From NCBI GenBank assembly GCA_049509915.1, contig JBEKZL010000025.1, positions 1 through 41,323 on the forward strand: a stretch of 41,323 bases of DNA, in the 5' to 3' direction. The stretch is from JBEKYD01 sp049509915 (GTDB lineage: Bacteria; Acidobacteriota; Terriglobia; Bryobacterales; Bryobacteraceae). Of the stretch, positions 17,108 to 24,042 are shown one piece after another (the first letter of the stretch is position 1; each line of letters starts with the position of its first letter). The notes below the pieces were generated by a model. The model searched no databases and was not told the DNA's origin. It was given only the letters and a program-made list of their open reading frames with translations. A program made the translations under genes and the position numbers.

Positions 17108-17202
17108 GTCGTTCTGCTCTGCCAAACGCCGGGCCGCTAAGTTGCCTTCGACGCGCAGGACACGCGCAACCACAAGCGATCGTCCAGCGTTCGCCACGCG
17201 CT

Positions 17203-17259
17203 GCCGGGCTGCGCCCGGCTGGACCGATTGCCAATCGGTCCGCAGGTTGAACAACCTGC
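17203..17259. repeat. three back-to-back perfect hairpins
   Basis: Three adjoining perfect stem-loops: 17203-17219 (7-bp stem, 3-base loop), 17221-17241 (9-bp stem, 3-base loop) and 17242-17259 (8-bp stem, 2-base loop). They lie between the convergent sugar kinase and thyX-like genes, 15 bases from the thyX-like stop. They look like a REP-type element and could also end transcription from both sides. Confidence 0.8.
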
Positions 17260-17274
17260 CCCACACAAGACCCC

Positions 17275-18702
17275 CTACCGTTTCAGCGGATCCTCGACCC
17301 ACGGCGGCGTCGCATCGATTAGCCGTCCCAGTTCCGGTTCCAGTTTTTCCATCGCGCACTTCATCTCCCAGGCGATCTGGCGGTAGCTGAAGTGGCCTTT
17401 GACACCGCTGCGGAGGCGGGAGATGTATTCGGCTTCGGCGAAATCCATTTTGAAGAGGAAACGGCTGCGCGCGCCGAAAGGGAGCAGGTAATGGGCGCCT
17501 GGAACGGGCAGCTCGCGCATGGCTTCAAAGGCTGCGTCCATGGCGGAATGGTAGATTTCGGTAGCGCCTGCGTCGGCGATTAGGGCGGGGGTTTCGTAAC
17601 CCAGGGTTCCGGTGTAGGACTGGCGGAATTTCTGGCAGCGGCGATGGCGCTGCATATCGCGGTAAGCGCCGATATCGATCGCGAAATCGTAGGCGTAGAG
17701 GCCGCCGCGAAAGGCGCCCAGGATTTCGTCTCGGCGCGTGCGCGAGCCGAGAGCCACGTCGATCACTTCGGCGCGCCGGGCGGCGCTCCAGGATGCGGCC
17801 AGGTCGTAGAGTTCACGGAACGGACGCGCCGTGACGGGATAAAGGAGCGTGGCGACGATATCGGCCGGGGTGTCGGCGGGTTTCAGGAGGTCGACGCGCG
17901 GGCTCTCGCCGGAAACAGCCGGCGGCAGGTTCTGAGCGGCCCAGAGGATCAGGTCGTAACGGGCCAGGACGGCATGCGAATCGGGCTCGGCGTGGCGCGC
18001 CAGGGTAGGGGCCAGAAGCTCGGATGGGACGCTGGGGTCCCAGGCACAATCGGGAGGGGCTCCGCAGGCTGCGGCCAACTCTTCGGCCAGCGATTGCAAT
18101 TCATCATATTCTGAGCCGCGCAAGCGGCGGATCTGCTTTTCCAGAGTGCGAATGCTGGTGACCTGGCCGACGTTGGTGGGAACGCCCCAGAAGAGCAGGT
18201 AGCGGGCGACGTCGAATGCGCGGGCGGCAATGTTGCGTCGCCAGGCTTCGGGCTTCATGTCGGCGGGGCAAGGGAACCTCTCGGCAAGGCAGGCAAAGGC
18301 CCGTTCGTTCACCTGGGTGTAGGCGTGGAGCAGGGCGCGGCCGGCGGCATGATAAGCGTCGGGATCGCCGGCGAGCTCGGGAGGGGTGACGAAGCCGGAG
18401 CGGGAGAAGTCCTGGTAGCGCGAAGATTTCGCCTGGCCGTCCCACAGAGGCTCGGTTTCGATTTCGGTGGCGGCGATTTCCGAGATCCCCTCGAAGCAAA
18501 CCACGGCGTGGCCCAAATCGGCAATGGAAGCGTGGCCGTACTGGAAGTAGAAGCTCTCCAGGAACTTCTGGGAATCGTGCGAGCGCACCCACGCGATGGA
18601 ATCGCGGATGGAATCGGGCGAGCGGCTGTAGCGTGCGAGTGCATAGGCGCACTTTTCGGGCGGCATGGGCGCCACGGTGATGACGCGTTTAGGTGAGTTC
18701 AA
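17275..18702 (-). CDS. two-domain ThyX-like (FAD-dependent thymidylate synthase family) protein
   Basis: A 475-aa protein made of two ThyX-like halves; ordinary ThyX is about 220-250 aa. ThyX makes dTMP from dUMP with methylene-tetrahydrofolate and FAD. A TTG at 18702 (LNSPKRVITVAP) is the most likely start, since farther upstream would run into dut; an ATG at 18666 is an alternative. Half 1 has YGHASIADLGHAVVCFEGIS, then EPLWDGQAKSSRYQDF, keeping the SxRY end of the ThyX motif (residues 94-96) but lacking RHR. Half 2 has MQRHRRCQKFRQSYTG, keeping RHRR (352-355) but with QSY where SxR is expected. It is divergent from dUTPase, which supplies dUMP. Activity is unproven; a regulatory pseudoenzyme is possible. 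Confidence 0.82.
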   Translation of the reverse strand: MNSPKRVITVAPMPPEKCAYALARYSRSPDSIRDSIAWVRSHDSQKFLESFYFQYGHASIADLGHAVVCFEGISEIAATEIETEPLWDGQAKSSRYQDFSRSGFVTPPELAGDPDAYHAAGRALLHAYTQVNERAFACLAERFPCPADMKPEAWRRNIAARAFDVARYLLFWGVPTNVGQVTSIRTLEKQIRRLRGSEYDELQSLAEELAAACGAPPDCAWDPSVPSELLAPTLARHAEPDSHAVLARYDLILWAAQNLPPAVSGESPRVDLLKPADTPADIVATLLYPVTARPFRELYDLAASWSAARRAEVIDVALGSRTRRDEILGAFRGGLYAYDFAIDIGAYRDMQRHRRCQKFRQSYTGTLGYETPALIADAGATEIYHSAMDAAFEAMRELPVPGAHYLLPFGARSRFLFKMDFAEAEYISRLRSGVKGHFSYRQIAWEMKCAMEKLEPELGRLIDATPPWVEDPLKR

Positions 18703-18719
18703 GACGCTATCATAGCGGA

Positions 18720-19151
18720 ATGCGTTTGCGAATCCATCGGATCCACCCGGCGGCGGTACTGCCGTGTTACGCGCACGGGCCCCAGGAAGATGCCGGAATG
18801 GACTTGACATCGGTGGAAGAAGTCACGCTCGATCCGGGCGTGCCGAGGGCGGTAGCGACCGGGTTAACCATCGAACTGCCTCCGGGCTGGGAGGCGCAAG
18901 TGCGGCCGAGGAGCGGACTGGCGCTGAAACACGCCATCGCCATGCCCAACGCGCCGGGCACCATCGACCCGGGCTACCGGGGCGAGCTGCGCGTGCCGCT
19001 GATCAACCTTGGGCGCGAGGCGTACACGATTCATGCCGGAGACCGCATCGCGCAGATGGTGGTGGCTCGCTACGAAGCGGTGGAGTGGGTAGAGGAACAG
19101 CCGGCCGAATCGATGCGCGGCGCGGGCGGGTTTGGGTCGTCGGGACGATGA
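18720..19151 (+). CDS. dut: dUTP diphosphatase
   Basis: Trimeric dUTPase of 143 aa, hydrolysing dUTP to dUMP and pyrophosphate; it keeps uracil out of DNA and supplies the substrate for dTMP synthesis. All five motifs are present: AGMDL (1), RPRSGLALK (2), GTIDPGYRGEL with the catalytic Asp (3), GDRIAQMVV (4) and the C-terminal RGAGGFGSSGR arm (5). The ATG at 18720 starts the first strand directly; an in-frame codon 27 bases upstream would overlap the divergent thyX-like start. Only 17 bases separate the two start codons, so the pair must share a very compact promoter region or be leaderless. Confidence 0.96.
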   Translation: MRLRIHRIHPAAVLPCYAHGPQEDAGMDLTSVEEVTLDPGVPRAVATGLTIELPPGWEAQVRPRSGLALKHAIAMPNAPGTIDPGYRGELRVPLINLGREAYTIHAGDRIAQMVVARYEAVEWVEEQPAESMRGAGGFGSSGR

Positions 19152-19175
19152 AGGGCCGGGCGGGAGCTCTTAACC

Positions 19176-19288
19176 GTGGCGTACGCACTTTTGCGTGCCG
19201 CGTCGACACTCTTGTCGACGCCCGCTGGCACCGAGGGCACAAGCGTCGAGTAGAGACTCGACGCGGCACGCATGAGTGCGTACGCCAC
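19176..19288. repeat. long imperfect palindrome (30-bp arms)
   Basis: The arms at 19176-19205 and 19259-19288 pair at 28 of 30 positions. The centre holds further GTCGAC palindromes and the 16-mer GCGTCGAGTAGAGACT (19243-19258), which recurs exactly at 24077-24092. The element fills most of the gap between dut and the YfhO-like gene and ends 20 bases before the latter's ATG. It looks like a non-autonomous mobile repeat (MITE/REP type). Confidence 0.82.
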
Positions 19289-19308
19289 ACTGACTTGGAG
19301 CACGCAGC

Positions 19309-21432
19309 ATGAAAAGAGCCTGGCTGCCGGCGGCTCTGATGTTGGCGCAGGCGCTCATCTTTTTTCGCTACGCCCTCTTCGTTCCGGGGTACGCCATCCC
19401 GTGGGACCTGCGCAACCTGCACCTGCCGCACGCTTACCTTTACGCGGACTCCCTGGCGGAGGGGCACTTGCCGCTATGGGACCCGTTCACTTACTGCGGG
19501 CGTCCGGAGCTGGCTAACATTCAGGCCGCCACGCTGTATCCCAGCATGCCGGTGGTGGCGGCACTGGGGCTGATCTTCGGCCGCGACACGCTGCTGGACT
19601 GGCTGTGTTGGAACGTGGCGCTGCACGTGGCGCTGGCGGGGCTGGGGACGTGGGCGCTGCTGCGGGCCTTGGGAGTGTCGCGCGCGGCGGCCTATTTCGG
19701 CGCTACCACTTACGAACTGTGCGGGTTCTTCGCGGCGCACGCCGAGCATCTGGGCGCGGTGATGGTAGCGGCCTGGCTGCCGGTCGCGCTCTGGTGCGTG
19801 GTGCGGTTGTTTTCGGCGGCGCAGGCGATTCGCCTGCGTCCTACGACTCACTCCTTGCTTCTGGCGGCAGTGATCGCGCTCATGGTGCTCGCCGGCCTGG
19901 CGCCGCTGGCCGCCGTCGCGGTGGCCGCATGTTTCGGGTTGGGATTGCTGTTGAAGGTTTTCGCGGGGGGGCGATGGGGTCTGATCGGGGCAATCGCGGG
20001 CGCAACGTTGGGGGGCGCCGCGCTGAGCGCAGCGCAATGGTGGCCCACCTATCAGCTTACCAACCTGAGCGTGGCGCAATTCCGAACCGACTGGCTCCGG
20101 ACCGGCGGCGGGGTGCCGTGGACGGCGCTGGTCTCGCTCCTGCTGCCCAATCGCTATCGCGTCTTCGACGCCGCGCTGTACCGGCAGCCGGCTGATGTCA
20201 CCTTCATGTATCTGTATGCCGGAATGCTAGGGCTGGCGTTCGTCGTGCTGGGGCTGCTTCTGGCCGTGCGCGACCCGCTGTGCCGGGTATTTTCGGTACT
20301 GGCGGCGGCCGGGGCGCTGGCGATGTTAGGCGACACCACGCCGGTGGGGCGCGCGGTGCTGAGCGCTCTGCCGGTCAAGGTAAGGATCGGGCTGCATCCG
20401 GAGCTTTCCGGACCGGTGCTGATGGTTTCGCTAGCGGTGCTGGCGGGGTTGGCGCTACATCGCATAGCAGGCAACCGGAGAGCCGCTTGGGTCCTGGGCG
20501 TAGTAGCGGCGGTGGATCTGATCGCGGTGAGCTCTGGACGCCGCATGAACGCCGTGCGGCTGGCGGATGAGCCCGGAGTATCGCGGGCCGCGTTCGATGG
20601 AAACCGGGAATTGCTCGCGGCGCTGCAACGGATGACGGGGCGAACGCATCCGCCGTCGCGCATCGACACGTACGACGACTCGGACGAATGGGCCAACTCG
20701 GCGCCCACCACGCGCCTCTATACCGCCAATGGGCAGGATGTGATGGCCGTGTATCGCACCATGCAGGCGCGGCTGGCATTTACCAAGGGCGAACGGTGGG
20801 GCGCGTATTACCAGGTGGGGGACCCGCGTTCGCCGGTGCTGGGCCTCATGAATGTTCGATACCTGCTTTCGCGCCAGCCGATTCCGGAAGAGAAGCTGGC
20901 GGCGAGCCCGTTCCGGGAAGAGATGCTGCTGGCCGGGCATCATGTGTACGCGAATCGGACCACGCTGCCGCGGTTCTTTCTGGTGGGCCGAGTGCGGCCG
21001 GTCGCGGGGATGGCGGAAGCGGTGGCGCAGCTCAAGAGTGCGGAGTTCGACCCGGCGGGCGAAGCGATTGTAGAAGGCGCGGCGGCCTTGACTGTGGAAG
21101 ACGCCGCGGGTACGGTAGTAGTGCGCGAATACGGGCTGGACCGGTTGACGCTCGATGTCACCGCCGGCCGGCCGGCCTATTTGGTGACTTCGGAGACGGG
21201 TTATCCGGGGTGGGAAGCCTGGGTAGATAGAAAGCCGCAGCCGATTTTCACAACAAACGTGGTCTTCCGCGGAATGCCCGTGCCGGCCGGAAGGCATATC
21301 ATTACCATGCGATTCATAGCCTCGGGCGTCTGGACGGCGATCTCGGCCAGCGCGGTGTGCTGGATAATCTGGGCGGTATTGCTGGCGTTGGCGAGCCGCG
21401 GCGGGTCCCTGGCTCTCCGCAGGGCAGGCTAG
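19309..21432 (+). CDS. YfhO-like polytopic membrane protein, probable GT-C glycosyltransferase fold
   Basis: Membrane protein of 707 aa with about a dozen hydrophobic segments in residues 1-420 and a soluble C-terminal region, ending with a last membrane segment near 675-698. The opening (IPWDLRNLHLPHAYLYADSL, then LPLWDPFTYCGRPELANIQ) and the layout match the YfhO family, some members of which glycosylate lipoteichoic acid or other envelope polymers from lipid-linked sugars. The soluble part (GYPGWEAWVDRKPQPIFTTN and onward) is the beta-rich domain usual at YfhO C-termini. GGAG lies about 10 bases before the ATG. A palindromic repeat occupies the upstream gap, so its promoter is either inside the repeat or upstream of dut. 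Actual substrate unknown. Confidence 0.82.
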   Translation: MKRAWLPAALMLAQALIFFRYALFVPGYAIPWDLRNLHLPHAYLYADSLAEGHLPLWDPFTYCGRPELANIQAATLYPSMPVVAALGLIFGRDTLLDWLCWNVALHVALAGLGTWALLRALGVSRAAAYFGATTYELCGFFAAHAEHLGAVMVAAWLPVALWCVVRLFSAAQAIRLRPTTHSLLLAAVIALMVLAGLAPLAAVAVAACFGLGLLLKVFAGGRWGLIGAIAGATLGGAALSAAQWWPTYQLTNLSVAQFRTDWLRTGGGVPWTALVSLLLPNRYRVFDAALYRQPADVTFMYLYAGMLGLAFVVLGLLLAVRDPLCRVFSVLAAAGALAMLGDTTPVGRAVLSALPVKVRIGLHPELSGPVLMVSLAVLAGLALHRIAGNRRAAWVLGVVAAVDLIAVSSGRRMNAVRLADEPGVSRAAFDGNRELLAALQRMTGRTHPPSRIDTYDDSDEWANSAPTTRLYTANGQDVMAVYRTMQARLAFTKGERWGAYYQVGDPRSPVLGLMNVRYLLSRQPIPEEKLAASPFREEMLLAGHHVYANRTTLPRFFLVGRVRPVAGMAEAVAQLKSAEFDPAGEAIVEGAAALTVEDAAGTVVVREYGLDRLTLDVTAGRPAYLVTSETGYPGWEAWVDRKPQPIFTTNVVFRGMPVPAGRHIITMRFIASGVWTAISASAVCWIIWAVLLALASRGGSLALRRAG

Positions 21433-21550
21433 CGCCGCCCGTCCCCAGAGTCCTGTGTTCAACGGTCTACGACTACCCCGCGCCGGATAGAGGACTCCCG
21501 TCTGCTAACCTTGGTAGGGGAGGCATCCGGCGCCCAAACCCGTTCCGGTT

Positions 21551-21716
21551 TTGTGCATTTTTGTGCACCGCACAAACTGCCGCTTCCGTCTCGGGGGCAT
21601 TCGGTCTTGATGGCGCCCAAGTAACTGCAATTGCTGCTACTTATGTGGAATAATGGCCTCGCTCGGTCGTCGCTCCCCGGCGGTTGCCGATGGTCCCGAT
21701 TGTGCATTTTTGTGCA
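21551..21716. promoter_or_regulatory. repeated TTGTGCA sites with perfect inverted pair
   Basis: The 17-mer TTGTGCATTTTTGTGCA occurs at 21551-21567 and again at 21700-21716, each with two TTGTGCA units ten bases apart. At 21561-21575 the sequence TTGTGC-ACC-GCACAA is a perfect inverted repeat, the shape of a dimeric regulator site. The second copy lies in the signal-peptide codons of the next gene if the ATG at 21643 is right. Confidence 0.4.
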
Positions 21717-24042
21717 TTGGGGCACTATCCTCTTTTTCGCTACGGCCGTGCAAGCTGGCGTTCTGGTCACGCGCAGCGCGCACGGGCTCGAATTCCGCCA
21801 GGCGGCTGCGATCGCTATTAACGGTAGCGATCGGGCATTGATTTTGGGATTGGAGCCGATATTGTCCGCTGCCACGCTTCCCGCCACCACGCCCGAGATT
21901 ACCCTCTGGAAAGATGCCACGGGAGCCGTTGCGGCCGAAGTGGATGGCGAGCCCCGATACCTGTTGCCCTACGACTGGAAGCCGGGCGCTGCGGCTAACC
22001 TGCCCGCGGCTTGGCGACAGGCGCGGATCGCGTATCGAAAATCTGTTGACGCCCAGCCAATCCCGGTGGCATTCGCCGATTTCGTTGCCTTCCTGCCCGG
22101 CGGCGTCGCCGAGCTCGCCCGCCGCTCAGCCGACCAACGGTGGATCGAGCGTCTAGGCGGTGCAACTGAAATCGAATGGATCGGCGCGGCGGCTCGCGCT
22201 TTCCCGTCCGACCCCGCCATCGCCGCTCTGGCCGGATTCGTGGAGCGGGCCATGCGGCAGCAATTCGACCGCTTCCAGAGCGGTGCGGCCGGCCTCGACG
22301 CTCTGCGGCAGGCTCTGGCTTTCGGCGCGCTCGCGGTCCGGCTTTATCCCGATCGCCCCGCGCCGCTGGCTTTGTTCCGCCAATTGCAGGAAACCCAGCG
22401 CTCGACCGAACGTCAGGCTGCGATTCTGCGTGCCTTCGCCGCCGGCCGGGAATGGGACGCATTTCTGCTGGCAGACCGCGATTTCGAGCGCTTCGAAGAC
22501 GCCTATCCCGATATTGCGGGCCTCCGCACCGAGGCCCTGCGCGGCAGTTTGGAACTGCATCGGCGCGCCGGCGAGACGTTCCTCGAAGAGCGCGCCTACC
22601 AGCCGGCATGGCGCGAACTACAACAGGCGAGCGCGCGCCGGCCGTCCGACCGGGCTCTCGCCGGGCAACTGGCGATTGCCTGGGAAAAGTACTCGCGCCA
22701 GGCTGCGGAAGCGCGCCAGGGCAGCCGCCAGCCACTCGATTCGGCCCAGACCGCCCCGCTAGCCCAGGCCCTGGAAGCCGCAGCCGGATTCCGCCAGGCG
22801 AACCAGTTCGGCGACGCACAGAAAAGCCTGCTGCGCGCCGAGGCGATCGACCCGGACTCCCTTCCGTTGCTACTTGAAAAAACAAAATTGCTGGCCGCGG
22901 CGGGAGATTTCAACCACGCGCTGGCTACCCTCGACCGCTACGATCTGCGCGCGACCGGCCCGCAACGCCAAGCCGGCGCCGCCCTTCGCACGGAGCTTCT
23001 GGGCCAGCGCGCCGGCCGCCTCCGCGACCTGGAGGCGCAAGCGGCAAAGGCTTGGGCGGAAGGTAGTTACTACGGTGTGCGCTCGCTTGCAATCGCCGGA
23101 TTGCGCGCCCAAAACGACGCTATCGATCTGCTTTCCTTCGGTGGGCGCGCCTCGCTGATTGTCCGCGATACGCGCGACGCGCGAGGATTTTTCCAACAAT
23201 ATCTGGACGCCTCGAACACACTCGACACCGGCCCTCGAGAACGCGCCGAAGTCCGCACTTGGTTGGCCTTAACTGCGCTGGCCGCAACCGAGCCCGAATC
23301 CGGCGATCGCAGCTGGTTCTCCGGCAAGCGTCTGCCGCCGGGCATCGCCTATTGCCCCATCAGCCTCGCCTTTCAGGCCAAAATAGATCACATCGATCTC
23401 GCCGAAGGCAAACGCGTGACTTTCACCTGGCAAGGCGACCGCTTGCAGTCCATTTCCGGCCGCCAGAGCATCGTCTTCCAGTACCAGGACCTCACCCCGC
23501 AGGTCTTTTTCGTTGCGGCCGGCGGCGAAGCCGTGCCCAAAATCCCCGGGGACCCGGACGAAGCGTACCGCCGGACCCCGGTGCTGCTGCTCAATAATCC
23601 CTTGGTCGATCCATTGGCCATGCGCCGGGTCACCGGCCGCAATCCCGCCGTTACCGTGGCCGGGAATTCGTTCTTCGACCCGTTTGTCTGGAATGGCCTG
23701 CACTATTTTTCGATTGAGTACGACGATGCGGGACGGGTCGCCCGCGCGGTCGAGATTGCCGGGCCGAAAGGCAATGCGGTGAACCATACCGAGCTGGAGT
23801 TCGACTGGGACGGCCCGAAGCTGGCGGCCATTCGCGCTTACCGCGACATTGAAGGACGCCGCCGGAGGATTTACCGGCGCACGCTGCGTTATGAGGACGG
23901 CCGTCTGGCCGGCGAGTCGATTGAGGTGCCCAGCGGATTCTCCAGTATTCGCTACCGTTATGACAACGGACGGCTCGTGAGCGCGGCCTGCGACGCCGAC
24001 CCTACCCTGGGCGAACCCGCCCGCCAGGTGACCTTCCGATGA
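21643..24042 (+). CDS. large exported protein with helical-repeat and YD-like regions, family not recognised
   Basis: Function not recognised; 799 aa from the ATG at 21643. There is no ribosome site, and TTG at 21631 or 21700 are alternatives. A hydrophobic stretch (ILFFATAVQAG, about residues 29-39) is a signal peptide. Residues about 120-480 are Ala/Arg-rich helices in TPR-like pairs (AYQPAWRELQQASARRPSDRA; AGDFNHALATLDRYDL). Residues about 560-799 are strand-rich with RHS/YD-like phrases (VTFTWQGDRLQSISGRQS, LRYEDGRLAGESIEV, IRYRYDNGRLVSAACD). It ends in an ATGA overlap with the caspase-fold gene, so the two products are probably made in fixed ratio and act together outside the cytoplasm. 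Confidence 0.72.
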   Translation: MWNNGLARSSLPGGCRWSRLCIFVHWGTILFFATAVQAGVLVTRSAHGLEFRQAAAIAINGSDRALILGLEPILSAATLPATTPEITLWKDATGAVAAEVDGEPRYLLPYDWKPGAAANLPAAWRQARIAYRKSVDAQPIPVAFADFVAFLPGGVAELARRSADQRWIERLGGATEIEWIGAAARAFPSDPAIAALAGFVERAMRQQFDRFQSGAAGLDALRQALAFGALAVRLYPDRPAPLALFRQLQETQRSTERQAAILRAFAAGREWDAFLLADRDFERFEDAYPDIAGLRTEALRGSLELHRRAGETFLEERAYQPAWRELQQASARRPSDRALAGQLAIAWEKYSRQAAEARQGSRQPLDSAQTAPLAQALEAAAGFRQANQFGDAQKSLLRAEAIDPDSLPLLLEKTKLLAAAGDFNHALATLDRYDLRATGPQRQAGAALRTELLGQRAGRLRDLEAQAAKAWAEGSYYGVRSLAIAGLRAQNDAIDLLSFGGRASLIVRDTRDARGFFQQYLDASNTLDTGPRERAEVRTWLALTALAATEPESGDRSWFSGKRLPPGIAYCPISLAFQAKIDHIDLAEGKRVTFTWQGDRLQSISGRQSIVFQYQDLTPQVFFVAAGGEAVPKIPGDPDEAYRRTPVLLLNNPLVDPLAMRRVTGRNPAVTVAGNSFFDPFVWNGLHYFSIEYDDAGRVARAVEIAGPKGNAVNHTELEFDWDGPKLAAIRAYRDIEGRRRRIYRRTLRYEDGRLAGESIEVPSGFSSIRYRYDNGRLVSAACDADPTLGEPARQVTFR

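Larger units (their letters stand above)
16968..17274. other. 307-bp repeat-filled gap between convergent genes
   Basis: No gene is supported here. The gap holds two kinds of palindromic repeats, listed separately (17030-17107 and 17203-17259). Short open frames across it translate to DWQSVQ-like peptides, a known by-product of such repeats rather than protein. Confidence 0.7.

Noticed and set aside
17076..17390. Small frames giving DWQSV-type peptides in the gap after the sugar kinase
   Set aside because: They are translations of palindromic repeat DNA and partly antisense to the thyX-like gene.
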